From contig DATBGO010000068.1 in the NCBI GenBank assembly GCA_036558005.1, positions 1-64,000 on the forward strand: 64,000 nucleotides of DNA. Reading direction: 5' to 3'. The stretch is from DATBGO01 sp036558005 (GTDB lineage Bacteria > Actinomycetota > Actinomycetes > Streptosporangiales > Streptosporangiaceae). A model generated the notes under the pieces. It saw only the letters and a list, made by a program, of their open reading frames with translations. It did not search any database and was not told the origin of the DNA. Position 1 is the first letter of the stretch, and each line of letters opens with the position of its first letter. A program made the translations under genes and the position numbers. Shown here piece by piece: positions 1-7,959 of this stretch.

Positions 1-129
1 AGCGAGGTCGCGGCCGGGGATCACGTTATCGCGCTGCTGCGGATCGCCAGCATGCGCTGCTTCCCCGAGATGGCCCCGCTGGTCTTCCACCGCAGCGCCT
101 ACCACCGGCTGGCGGCCGGCGATGACTGA
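1..129 (+). CDS. Flavin reductase family protein, C-terminal fragment
   Basis: The window opens inside a reading frame that runs to a TGA at 127-129. The 42 visible residues carry Gly-Asp-His-Val-Ile, then a short strand, then Pro-Leu-Val-Phe-His-Arg-Ser-Ala-Tyr. This matches the end of flavin reductase (FMN-binding split barrel, DIM6/NTAB type) domains, where a GDH motif and a PLxxxRxxY motif close the fold. Such proteins supply reduced flavin to monooxygenases or bind FMN themselves. The next gene starts inside its last codons, so the two are translationally coupled. Only the tail is seen, so the family call is tentative. Confidence 0.6.
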   Translation, partial: SEVAAGDHVIALLRIASMRCFPEMAPLVFHRSAYHRLAAGDD

Positions 130-1081
130 CCCGGCGGTGCCGGTCATCGACGTGCACAGTCACTACATCCCGCCGGCCTACTGGGCCGCGGTCGGCGAGC
201 GGATGGCGGCCGAGCCGTCCTTCGCCGCGCTGGCCCGGGCGAACAACCTGTCACCCCAGCCCGAGGACGGGCCGATGCGGACCCTGGCCGGGCGGATCAG
301 CGAGATGGACGAGGCCGGGGTGAGCATCAGCGTCCTGTCGCTGCCGCCGCCGGGCGCGGCGATCCGCTACGGCGACGCCCGGCTGGTCAGCCAGATCAAC
401 GACGAGCTCATCGCGGCGGCCGGCCAGTTCCCCGGCCGGCTGCGGGTGCTGTGCGCGCTGCCGCTGCCCGACGTGCCCGCGTCACTGGTCGAGCTTGGCC
501 GGCTGGCCGCCCGCGACCTGGTCCGCGGCGTCGCGGTGACCACGAACGCGCAGCACTGGCGGCTCGATGACCCGGCGCTGGACGCCGTCTACGACCGGAT
601 GTGCGAGCTCGGGCTGCCGCTGCTGGCCCACCCCGCGCTGGAGCCGCTGCCCGCCGCCTACGCCGACTTCGCGCTGACGGCCACCGTGTCGCCGGTGGTC
701 AGCAGCACCGTCGGGGTGCTGCGGATGATCTACGGCGGCACCTTCGACCGGACCGGTGACCTGACCGTCTTCGTCCCGCACCTGGGCGGCACCATTCCCT
801 ACCTGATGCAGCGCCTGGCCGACCTGGGCCGCGACAGCCCGGCCCGGCACCCGGTGCCGCACTACCTGGAGCGGAACCTGATCCTCGACACCTGCTCGTA
901 CTACCCGCCCGCGTTCCGGTGCGCCCTGGACACGGCGGGCAGCGGCAGGCTCGCGCTCGGCACCGACTACCCGTTCCGCGGCACCCTGGCCCGGGCCGTC
1001 GCCGATGTGAGGTCGCACCGGCTGGCCGCGGCGGAGCAGGCGGCGGTACTCGGCGGCACCGCCGCACGCTGGTTCGGCTAG
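122..1081 (+). CDS. Amidohydrolase 2 family protein (ACMSD-like metal-dependent hydrolase/decarboxylase)
   Basis: A 319-residue TIM-barrel amidohydrolase of the aminocarboxymuconate-semialdehyde decarboxylase type. The metal-binding His-x-His lies at residues 12 and 14 (DVHSH). Further ligand candidates are a His near residue 169 (LLAHP), a His near 220 (FVPHLGG) and the Asp at about 282 (GTDYPF), in the order expected for the family. Length is typical. The start lies inside the stop region of the preceding flavin reductase (8-bp overlap), which suggests a joint role in breakdown of an aromatic or heterocyclic compound. The substrate cannot be told from sequence. The stop is followed by a convergent gene. 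Confidence 0.85.
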   Translation: MTDPAVPVIDVHSHYIPPAYWAAVGERMAAEPSFAALARANNLSPQPEDGPMRTLAGRISEMDEAGVSISVLSLPPPGAAIRYGDARLVSQINDELIAAAGQFPGRLRVLCALPLPDVPASLVELGRLAARDLVRGVAVTTNAQHWRLDDPALDAVYDRMCELGLPLLAHPALEPLPAAYADFALTATVSPVVSSTVGVLRMIYGGTFDRTGDLTVFVPHLGGTIPYLMQRLADLGRDSPARHPVPHYLERNLILDTCSYYPPAFRCALDTAGSGRLALGTDYPFRGTLARAVADVRSHRLAAAEQAAVLGGTAARWFG

Positions 1082-1110
1082 CCAGGCCGGTGACCGGGAC
1101 ACCGCACCGG

Positions 1111-2484
1111 TCAGCCGGAACTGGCCGGGGCCTCCTGGTGGAAGCAGCAGGTCAGTGACGCGGCCCGGGCGCCCACGCTGGGCGCGCCGATGTCGGGGTC
1201 GGTGTGACCGCGGACGCTCGACCCGCTGTAGCCGCCCTGGCCGAGAAAGACCCCCCAGCCGAGCACCCATGGCCGGGTCGCCCCGCCGCCGGGCACCGGG
1301 AACGGCTCGGCTGGTGCCCTGATCCGCCGCTGCAGCACGTACGGCCCGTTCATGGCCGCCATGACCTGGGCCTTCCAGTCGGCCGGGTCGGTCAGCCAGC
1401 CGGGCACGATGCCGATCCCGCCGTGCATGAGGGCCGGCTTGAGTATCAGCTCGTGCCGCTGCGCGATCGCGTAGTCCAGCAGGTCCGCGCTTCCGCAGCC
1501 GACGGTGACCTGGCCCGGCCGCACCATCCGGGTCCACGGCAGTATCCGGTCCAGGGTGGCGAGCTCGGCGGCGCTGAACGCGGACCGGTGCTCCTCATCA
1601 GAGAGCATGGCCAGCGCGGCCTTGCTGCCGTACAGGTGGCTGTCCATGGGCGTGAACATCGCGACCTCGCCGCGCCCCGCCGCGTCGAGGACCGGGTCGA
1701 TGAGTTCCTCCGCGCCGGGCTGGAGCAGGTCCTCGATCATGAACAGGCGGTAGATCACCTCGACCGGCCGGCCCGCGAGCCAGACCCGGCGGCCGGCGAA
1801 CTCCAGCTGGCCGAGATGGCCGTGCACGAACTCATAGCCGAGCCGGGCGAGCTGCCTGGCGTTGCTGCGCAGCAGCGGTGCCAGGCCGGGATACGACTGC
1901 GGCCAGTCGATGGCGGCGACCAGCGGCCGGGCGGCGGGGTCCAGCCCGCACTCGGCCAGCATCGTGGCGACCATCTCCGCCATCGGGTCGATATACGAGA
2001 GCCGGTGCGCGGCGGCGAACTCGGCCACGAAATCGCTGCCCAAAAATGCCCGGTTAAGGAGTGCGCTGTCCAGTGCACCGATAGGACTCCCGTTATTAAC
2101 CTCCATTACCCTAAAACCCGATTCGTCCGGATACTGATCGACCCGGGCGAGCCGGGTGGCGGTCGCGCTCTGGCTGCGCAGGATCGCCTGCAGCTGCGGC
2201 CCGGTCATCCCGGCGGCCGCGGAGAAGGCTGCCAGGTCACCGCCGAACAGCCGGCCCGGGATGCTGACCAGCATGGACTGCAGGGCGGTCAGGTCGCTGT
2301 CCAGCTGTGCCCGCTCAGCGTGATCGAGGAAGGCAGGCCGGGTCAGGCAGTGGCCGCTGAACGTGCTGACCGAGATGTCGAAGGAACGCGCGGCCAGGCC
2401 GGGCAAATCTAAGTCGGGCAGCCCCCGGCCGGCCAGCTCGTCCAGGTACGCCAAGGTGATCGCGTTGGGTCTCAAAAGAGTCAC
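1111..2484 (-). CDS. Circularly permuted ATP-grasp (glutathionylspermidine-synthase-like) protein
   Basis: A 457-residue protein with the layout of circularly permuted ATP-grasp enzymes: an N-terminal substrate region, a Met-Glu-Val-Asn-Asn-Gly-Ser-Pro motif near residue 130, and an ATP-binding loop Leu-Lys-Pro-Ala-x-x-x-Gly-Gly-Ile-Gly near 348. Members of this fold join a carboxylate to an amine using ATP. The C-terminus ends in a Cys-Cys-Phe-His-Gln stretch of unknown role. The start is a GTG with only a weak AAGG upstream. The first third, around 2040-2125, is clearly richer in A+T than its surroundings, which could mean acquired DNA. It is divergent from an MFS exporter gene, which suggests make-and-export of a small molecule. 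Product unknown. Confidence 0.6.
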   Translation of the reverse strand: MTLLRPNAITLAYLDELAGRGLPDLDLPGLAARSFDISVSTFSGHCLTRPAFLDHAERAQLDSDLTALQSMLVSIPGRLFGGDLAAFSAAAGMTGPQLQAILRSQSATATRLARVDQYPDESGFRVMEVNNGSPIGALDSALLNRAFLGSDFVAEFAAAHRLSYIDPMAEMVATMLAECGLDPAARPLVAAIDWPQSYPGLAPLLRSNARQLARLGYEFVHGHLGQLEFAGRRVWLAGRPVEVIYRLFMIEDLLQPGAEELIDPVLDAAGRGEVAMFTPMDSHLYGSKAALAMLSDEEHRSAFSAAELATLDRILPWTRMVRPGQVTVGCGSADLLDYAIAQRHELILKPALMHGGIGIVPGWLTDPADWKAQVMAAMNGPYVLQRRIRAPAEPFPVPGGGATRPWVLGWGVFLGQGGYSGSSVRGHTDPDIGAPSVGARAASLTCCFHQEAPASSG

Positions 2485-2660
2485 CGCCTTTGGCGAAGAT
2501 TGGCATCCGATTCCTGATTGACGGCAACTTCACGACTATTATGCGCGTAAACCGATAGGTACGATAGTTCCGCGCGGCGGGAATTGCCGGCAGCACGGCG
2601 GGCCAGGCCGGGCCGGGTACCGGCGACGGTGGCGGTAGTGGCGAAGGCGCGGTCGGCAGC
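2485..2660. promoter_or_regulatory. Divergent promoter region between ATP-grasp and MFS genes
   Basis: This 176-bp gap separates two divergent genes and is AT-richer than the genome, especially 2500-2570. It contains the repeated hexamer CGATAG twice, spaced by three bases (near 2551-2567). That is a candidate operator or a pair of overlapping -10 elements. No gene is seen here. The regulatory role is inferred from position and composition only. Confidence 0.35.
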
Positions 2661-3998
2661 ATGAGTCAGTCGGGGCAGGACGCGGCGGCCAGGCCGGCCG
2701 CGGCCCGCGACGCGGGCGTCCTCATCACCCTGCGCGAGTCGCCGCGCCCGGTGAAAGCGCTGCTGGCGGGCATTTTCGTCAACCGGCTTGGCGCCTTCAT
2801 CCAGATCTACCTGGTGCTGTTCCTGACCAGCCGCGGATTCACGGCGTTCGAGGCGGGCGCGGCGCTCAGCGGCTACGGCGCGGGCTCGATCCTGGGCGTG
2901 GTGGCCGGCGGAGCGCTGACCGACCGGCTCGGGCCGCGCCGCACCACGCTGGTCAGCATGGCCAGTTCCGCCGTGATGATCGTGGCCGTGCTCTACCTGC
3001 GCGACTACCCGCTCCTGGTGGCCGTGGTGGCCGTGGTCGGCGCGGCCAGCGCGGTCTACCGGCCGGCCTGCGCGGCCCTGCTGTCGGAGCTGACCCCGGC
3101 GCACCGGCAGGTGATGATCTTCGCGATCTACCGGCTGATCATGAATCTCGGCACCACGGCGGCGCCGCTGCTGGGCGCGGCGCTCATCGCGGTCTCCTAC
3201 CGGCTGCTGTTCTGGGGCGAGGCCGTGGCCGCGCTGGCGTACGCCGTGATCGCGCTGGCCGCCCTGCCCGCGTCCGTGACCGTCCCCGCGGAGGCGGCCG
3301 GCCAGCCCGGCCCGCGGGCGCCGGCGCCCGCGGGCAGCCAGGCCGGGCAGCGCGCCAGCCGCCCGCGCCGGGGCTACGCCGCCGTGCTGGCCGACCGCAG
3401 GTACCTGCTCTACCTGGCCGCGGTGCTGGTGAACATGGTGGTGTACATCCAGTACGTCTCCGCGCTGCCGCTGGCGATGCGGGCGGCCGGGCTGGCCACC
3501 GCCTGGTACGCCGCGGTGGTCGCGGTGAACGGCCTGATCGTGATCACCTGCGAGCTGCTGATGACCAGGCTGGTGCAGCGCTGGCCGCCGCGGGTCGCGG
3601 TGACGGCGGGATTCACGCTGCTCGGCGGCGGGATGGCGGTCTACGCGCTGCCCGGCGGCGCGGCCGTGTTCGTGGCCGGGACCCTGGTCTGGTCGCTGGC
3701 CGAGATCGTGGCCGGGCCCACCATGTTCGCCTATCCCGCGATGGCCGCTCCGGCCGGGCTGCGCGGCCGGTATGTAGGCTCGGCCCAGGCCGTGTTCGGC
3801 CTGGGCCTGGCCATCGGGCCGGTGGCCGGGGTGGCCGGCTGGCACGCCGCCGGACGCTCACTGTGGTGGGCCTGCGGCCTGGCCTGCCTGGCCGGCCTGG
3901 CGGTGGCCTGGCCAGGCGTCCGGCCGCCCCCCGATGAGTCTGCCGGGCCCGGGTCGTCACCATCGGCAAGCACGCTGACCAGCGAGGAGGACCGATGA
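2661..3998 (+). CDS. MFS transporter (drug/metabolite exporter type)
   Basis: A 445-residue major facilitator protein with about 12 hydrophobic segments. A hydrophilic Pro/Ala/Gly-rich loop at about residues 212-240 separates the two six-helix halves. After TM2 it has a Gly-x-x-x-Asp-Arg-Leu-Gly-Pro-Arg-Arg motif, the family signature loop (about residues 84-95). The N-terminus is cytoplasmic. The gene is divergent from the ATP-grasp gene and ends with a 4-bp ATGA overlap into a VOC protein gene, so those two are co-translated. Substrate unknown; export of the ATP-grasp product is a reasonable guess. Confidence 0.8.
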   Translation: MSQSGQDAAARPAAARDAGVLITLRESPRPVKALLAGIFVNRLGAFIQIYLVLFLTSRGFTAFEAGAALSGYGAGSILGVVAGGALTDRLGPRRTTLVSMASSAVMIVAVLYLRDYPLLVAVVAVVGAASAVYRPACAALLSELTPAHRQVMIFAIYRLIMNLGTTAAPLLGAALIAVSYRLLFWGEAVAALAYAVIALAALPASVTVPAEAAGQPGPRAPAPAGSQAGQRASRPRRGYAAVLADRRYLLYLAAVLVNMVVYIQYVSALPLAMRAAGLATAWYAAVVAVNGLIVITCELLMTRLVQRWPPRVAVTAGFTLLGGGMAVYALPGGAAVFVAGTLVWSLAEIVAGPTMFAYPAMAAPAGLRGRYVGSAQAVFGLGLAIGPVAGVAGWHAAGRSLWWACGLACLAGLAVAWPGVRPPPDESAGPGSSPSASTLTSEEDR

Positions 3999-4477
3999 GC
4001 GACAAGCCGTTTACCACCTGCCTCTGGTTCGACACCCAGGCCGAGGAGGCGGCCACGTTCTATACCAGCATCTTCCCCCGCTCCAGCATCGGGCAGACCG
4101 GCTACTACAACGAGGCCGGGCCGCGCCCGGCGGGCTCGGTGCTGGCGGTCGATTTCGAGGTGAACGGACAGCGGTTCGTGGCGCTGAACGGCGGCCCGGA
4201 ATTCACCTTCAACGAGGCCATCTCCCTGCAGATCCACTGCGCCGGCCAGGACGACGTGGACTACTACTGGACCAGGCTCACCGCCGACGGCGGGCAGGAG
4301 AGCGCGTGCGGCTGGCTCAAGGACAAGTACGGGCTGTCCTGGCAGGTGATACCCGACGGGCTGATCGAGATGATCAGCGACCCGGACCAGGAGAAGGCCA
4401 CCCGCACCACCAAGATGATGTACACGATGAGCAAGCTCGACATCGGCGCGCTGCGCCGGGCGTACGCGGGGGAGTAG
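3995..4477 (+). CDS. VOC superfamily protein, PhnB / 3-demethylubiquinone methyltransferase-like
   Basis: A 160-residue single-domain protein that starts Thr-Thr-Cys-Leu-Trp-Phe-Asp-Thr-Gln-Ala-Glu-Glu-Ala and later has Ala-Leu-Asn-Gly-Gly-Pro-x-Phe. These are hallmarks of the PhnB-like branch of the vicinal-oxygen-chelate fold. Related proteins often sit beside resistance or transport genes, but their catalytic activity is usually unproven. The start codon overlaps the MFS stop by 4 bp. A role connected to the exporter is possible but not shown by sequence. Confidence 0.75.
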   Translation: MSDKPFTTCLWFDTQAEEAATFYTSIFPRSSIGQTGYYNEAGPRPAGSVLAVDFEVNGQRFVALNGGPEFTFNEAISLQIHCAGQDDVDYYWTRLTADGGQESACGWLKDKYGLSWQVIPDGLIEMISDPDQEKATRTTKMMYTMSKLDIGALRRAYAGE

Positions 4478-4496
4478 CCCGCCCGGAGCAGGGGCA

Positions 4497-4502
4497 TAGG
4501 AT
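4497..4502 (+). promoter_or_regulatory. -10 element for a leaderless transcript (GNAT gene)
   Basis: TAGGAT lies six bases before the ATG at 4509. In actinobacteria transcription starts about seven bases past the -10 hexamer, which would place the first nucleotide at the start codon. No convincing -35 box is visible. Confidence 0.5.
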
Positions 4503-4508
4503 GCGCTA

Positions 4509-5102
4509 ATGGGCGCGGATGCGGAGGAGCCGGGCAGCCCGGCGTCAGCCGGCGGCGTGACGGTCCGCGGACCGCGGCTGCTGCTGCGGGCGCTGCGCGG
4601 CGGCGAGATCGAGGACGAGTGGCAGGCGATGGTGCATGCCGACCCGATGACCATCGCCGTGCTGCCGGATGAGGCCGCGTTCAAGGCCCGGCTGGGCCGG
4701 TCCGGGCAACTGCTGGACGGCTGGCTGGACCTGGCGGTCGACCTGGACGGGGTGTCGATCGGCCGGATCCAGACGTTCGTCCCCTCCGGCCGGGCGCTGC
4801 CGCCCGGGGTGTTCGAGGTGGGCATCGCGCTGCGGCCGGAGGCCCGCGGCAGCGGTTACGGCCGCGAGGCGCTGATGCTGCTGACCGGCTGGCTGTTCGA
4901 GCACGCGGCCGCCGGGCGGGTCGAGGCGCCGACCGATCCGGCCAACCTGGCCATGCGGGCGGTATTCGGGCACGCGGGCTGGCTGCTGACCGATTCCTAT
5001 AGCGAGTACGGCCGCGAGTGGGTGATGTACGCCATCACCCGGGCCCAGTGGCAGGCCGGCCGGGACGGGCTTTCAGGAAATCACCAGGACGCCCTGCCGT
5101 AA
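4509..5102 (+). CDS. GNAT family N-acetyltransferase
   Basis: A 197-residue acetyltransferase of the RimJ/RimL-like GNAT group. The acetyl-CoA pyrophosphate-binding loop reads Arg-Gly-Ser-Gly-Tyr-Gly-Arg-Glu-Ala (about residues 116-124). A following Pro-Thr-Asp-Pro-Ala-Asn-Leu-Ala-Met-Arg stretch is the usual second family motif. Substrate unknown. Its start follows a TAGGAT -10 hexamer by six bases, so it probably has its own leaderless promoter rather than depending on the VOC gene 31 bp upstream. Confidence 0.75.
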   Translation: MGADAEEPGSPASAGGVTVRGPRLLLRALRGGEIEDEWQAMVHADPMTIAVLPDEAAFKARLGRSGQLLDGWLDLAVDLDGVSIGRIQTFVPSGRALPPGVFEVGIALRPEARGSGYGREALMLLTGWLFEHAAAGRVEAPTDPANLAMRAVFGHAGWLLTDSYSEYGREWVMYAITRAQWQAGRDGLSGNHQDALP

Positions 5103-5472
5103 TCACCAGCTCGCCGCGGTGAACTGATCCTGGCGGGCCGCCCCGGAGGACCAGGTCAGGCCGTCCCAGGCGGCCCGCCGCCAGCCGCCAGCCGCGGCCC
5201 GGCGCCGGCGTGGCCGGCCACCGCCCGGCAGCCTGATGACGGCAGCCGGATCCCTCCGAGCGGCCAGGGCACGTCAGTAACATGCGCAATATGTAGCTTT
5301 ATCAGCACAGGATGTGTTCGCTAAGCACTGTTACCAGCGCCCGCACGGCCGCTGGCGCGTCCCGGTAGACTGCCGGCCACGGGAAGCCACAACCGGGCCC
5401 CGGCGTCAGCGCCGCCCGGCCCGCGGCGGTAGCCGCGGCTCGCTTCAATGGCTGAACATGATGGGAGTCGGA
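5103..5472. other. Intergenic region upstream of the sqdB homologue, with candidate promoter
   Basis: This 370-bp gap holds no convincing gene. The first part is very GC-rich. The stretch 5270-5330 is AT-rich. A TAGACT hexamer at 5366-5371 is a good -10 candidate and would give a leader of roughly 95 nt before the epimerase start at 5473. Confidence 0.35.
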
Positions 5473-6696
5473 ATGCGCGTTCTGGTACTCGGCGGCGACG
5501 GGTTCTGTGGCTGGCCGACCAGCTTGTACCTGTCGGACCGCGGTCACGACATCACCATCGTGGACAACCTGAGCCGCCGCAAGATCGACGTTGAGCTTGA
5601 GGTCGAGTCGCTGACCCCGATCCGCCCCATCGGCGAGCGGATCCGGGTCTGGCGCGAGGTGTCGGGCCGCGACATCGGCTTCGTGAGCATGGACCTGGCC
5701 ACCGAGTACGACCGGCTGGTTGACCTGCTGGTGTCGCTGCGGCCGGACGCGATCGTGCACTTCGCCGAGCAGCGCGCCGCGCCGTACTCGATGCGGTCGG
5801 AGAAGGCCAAGCGCTATACCGTCGACAACAACGTCCGGGCTACCCACAACCTGCTCACCGCGCTGGTCACCACCGGGGTGGACGCCGCGCTGGTGCACCT
5901 GGGCACCATGGGCGTCTACGGGTACGGCTGGTCGGGCTCGGCCCCGATCCCCGAGGGCTACCTGACGGTGAAGGTGCCGACGCCGGACGGCGAGCTGGAG
6001 CGGGAGATCCTGCACCCGGCCAACCCCGGCTCGGTGTACCACCTGACCAAGACGCTGGACCAGCTGATGTTCTCGTTCTACGCCAAGAACGACGGGCTGC
6101 GGATCACCGACCTGCACCAGGGCATCGTCTGGGGCACCCAGACGCCGCAGACGAGCAGGGACGAGCGGCTGATCAACCGGTTCGACTACGACGGTGACTA
6201 CGGCACCGTGCTGAACCGCTTCCTGATGCAGGCCGCCATCGGCCACCCGCTGACCGTGCACGGCAGCGGCGGCCAGACCCGCGCGTTCATCCACATCCGG
6301 GACACCGTCCGGTGCATCGAGATCGCGCTGGAGAACCCGCCCGCCGCGGGGTCCAGGCCGCAGGTGCTCAACCAGATCACCGAGACGCACCGGGTGCTGG
6401 AGCTGGCCAAGCTGGTCGGCGACGCGATGGGCGTGGACATCGCCTACCTGCCCAACCCGCGCCGGGAAGCCGACGAGAACGAGCTGTGCGTCCGCAACGA
6501 CCAGTTCCTCGCGCTCGGCCTGGAGCCGACGACCCTGTCGGAGGGCCTGCTGGAGGAGTGCACCGAGGTCGCCGCCAGGTACCGGCACCGCGTCGACCCG
6601 ACCAAGATCGTGTCAAGGTCGGTGTGGAAGGCGGGCATGGAGACCGCGGACGACCTGGTGACCGAGCTGCCCAGCCAGGCGCCGGCCGCGCCGTAG
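5473..6696 (+). CDS. sqdB: UDP-sulfoquinovose synthase homologue (SQD1/SqdB-type NAD-dependent epimerase)
   Basis: A 407-residue short-chain dehydrogenase/epimerase that follows plant SQD1 along its whole length. The NAD-binding loop is Gly-Gly-Asp-Gly-Phe-Cys-Gly-Trp (7-14). Other shared blocks are His-Phe-Ala-Glu-Gln-Arg-Ala-Ala-Pro-Tyr-Ser-Met, the catalytic Thr145-Met146 in GTMGVYG, Tyr189-x3-Lys193 in YHLTK, Asp-Leu-His-Gln-Gly-Ile-Val-Trp-Gly, and Gly-His-Pro-Leu-Thr-Val. SQD1 makes UDP-sulfoquinovose from UDP-glucose and sulfite, the precursor of sulfolipid headgroups. The start at 5473 was chosen for the GGGAG five bases upstream; in-frame ATGs at 5458 and 5461 are alternatives. No SqdX-type glycosyltransferase is adjacent. 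The product could go into a lipid, a glycan or a secondary metabolite. Confidence 0.85.
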   Translation: MRVLVLGGDGFCGWPTSLYLSDRGHDITIVDNLSRRKIDVELEVESLTPIRPIGERIRVWREVSGRDIGFVSMDLATEYDRLVDLLVSLRPDAIVHFAEQRAAPYSMRSEKAKRYTVDNNVRATHNLLTALVTTGVDAALVHLGTMGVYGYGWSGSAPIPEGYLTVKVPTPDGELEREILHPANPGSVYHLTKTLDQLMFSFYAKNDGLRITDLHQGIVWGTQTPQTSRDERLINRFDYDGDYGTVLNRFLMQAAIGHPLTVHGSGGQTRAFIHIRDTVRCIEIALENPPAAGSRPQVLNQITETHRVLELAKLVGDAMGVDIAYLPNPRREADENELCVRNDQFLALGLEPTTLSEGLLEECTEVAARYRHRVDPTKIVSRSVWKAGMETADDLVTELPSQAPAAP

Positions 6697-6750
6697 CCAG
6701 CCGGGGCCGACCGGCGAATGGCCGGCCGGCCATTCCCGGGCCGGGCTCCG

Positions 6751-6756
6751 TACCCT
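6751..6756 (+). promoter_or_regulatory. -10 element for a leaderless transcript (dipeptidase)
   Basis: TACCCT ends six bases before the ATG at 6763. This spacing fits a leaderless mRNA and supports the chosen start over the in-frame ATG at 6718. Confidence 0.45.
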
Positions 6757-6762
6757 GGAGCG

Positions 6763-7959
6763 ATGACAGACACCGCCCCGGCCGGGCTCGACGCAGCCCG
6801 CGAACTGCTCAGCCGTCACCCGATCATCGACGGGCACAACGACCTGCCCTGGACCCTGCGGGCGGAAGGCCCGCCGGAGCTGGCCGCCACGGACCTGGCC
6901 GCGCCGGTGAGCTTCACCCATACCGACCTGCCCCGGCTGGCCAGCGGCGGTGTCGGCGCCCAGTTCTGGTCCGTCTTCGTCCCCGCTGAGCTGCAAGGCG
7001 ACGCCGCGGTCGCGACCACGCTGGAGCAGATCGACCTGGTGCACGAGATCGTCCGCAGCTACCCGGCGGTGCTGGAGATCGCCCGTACCGCGGCCGACGT
7101 CGAGCGGATCAACGCGGCCGGGAAGATCGCCTCGCTGCTGGGCGCCGAGGGAGGGCACTCGATCGGCGCGTCGCTGGGCACCCTGCGGGTGATGTACGAG
7201 CTGGGCGTCCGCTACCTGACGCTCACTCACAACCTGAACACCAGCTGGGCCGACTCGGCCACCGACGAGCCGGCCGCCGGCGGCCTGACTCCCTTCGGCC
7301 GCGAGGTGGTCAGGGAGATGCAGCGGATCGGCATGCTCGTCGACCTGTCCCACGTCAGCGCGCAGACGATGGCGGACGCGCTGGACACCGCGCGGGCGCC
7401 GGTCATCTTCTCGCACTCCTCCGCCCGGGCGCTGTGCGACCATCCCAGGAACGTGCCGGACGAGATCCTGGGCGCCCTGCCCGGCAACGGCGGCGTGTGC
7501 ATGGTCACCTTCGTGCCGCCGTTCGTGTCCCAGGCGTGCCGGGACTGGGAGAAGGGCCTGGTCGCCGAGATGCGGCGGCGGGACCTGAACCCGGTCAGCT
7601 TCGCCGACCGGCGGCAGGTGGCCGGTGACTGGGCCAGCTCGCATCCGCGGCCGCACGCGACCGTGACGGACGTGGCCGATCACGTCGAGCACGTCCGGCA
7701 GGTCGCGGGCGCCGCGCACGTCGGCATCGGCGGCGACTACGACGGCACCGACGATCTGCCCGACGGCCTGCAGGACGTGTCCTGCTACCCGGCCCTGATC
7801 GCCGAGCTGCAGGCGCGCGGCTGGACAGAGGCCGACCTGGCCGCGCTGACCCGCGGCAATATCCTGCGGGTGCTCGGCGAGGCGGAAGCCGCGGCCCGGG
7901 TCATCTCCGGCCAGCGCGGCCCGTCCAGGGCCCGGTCCGGGGAGCTGCCGGTCAGCTGA
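6763..7959 (+). CDS. Membrane dipeptidase (peptidase family M19)
   Basis: A 398-residue zinc dipeptidase of the renal dipeptidase family. The first metal pair is in His-Pro-Ile-Ile-Asp-Gly-His-Asn-Asp-Leu-Pro-Trp (His and Asp near residues 26 and 28). The bridging Glu is in Gly-Ala-Glu-Gly-Gly-His. Further ligands are in Val-Asp-Leu-Ser-His-Val and Phe-Ser-His-Ser-Ser-Ala. Gly-Gly-Asp-Tyr-Asp-Gly near the end is also typical. No signal peptide is visible, so it is probably cytoplasmic. It may act on dipeptides or D-Ala-containing peptides. The 3' end overlaps the convergent DUF427 gene by 8 bp. Confidence 0.88.
   Translation: MTDTAPAGLDAARELLSRHPIIDGHNDLPWTLRAEGPPELAATDLAAPVSFTHTDLPRLASGGVGAQFWSVFVPAELQGDAAVATTLEQIDLVHEIVRSYPAVLEIARTAADVERINAAGKIASLLGAEGGHSIGASLGTLRVMYELGVRYLTLTHNLNTSWADSATDEPAAGGLTPFGREVVREMQRIGMLVDLSHVSAQTMADALDTARAPVIFSHSSARALCDHPRNVPDEILGALPGNGGVCMVTFVPPFVSQACRDWEKGLVAEMRRRDLNPVSFADRRQVAGDWASSHPRPHATVTDVADHVEHVRQVAGAAHVGIGGDYDGTDDLPDGLQDVSCYPALIAELQARGWTEADLAALTRGNILRVLGEAEAAARVISGQRGPSRARSGELPVS

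Noticed and set aside
2481..4825. Long antisense frames across the MFS, VOC and GNAT genes
   Set aside because: Low-complexity Arg/Gly/His-rich products with no motifs; the plus-strand genes are clear family members.
5035..5289. An 84-codon minus-strand frame in the gap before sqdB
   Set aside because: It overlaps the GNAT gene end, has Arg/Gly/Pro-rich composition and no ribosome site.
5314..5472. N-terminal extension of the sqdB homologue
   Set aside because: The extra residues do not match SQD1, and a good ribosome site lies directly before 5473.
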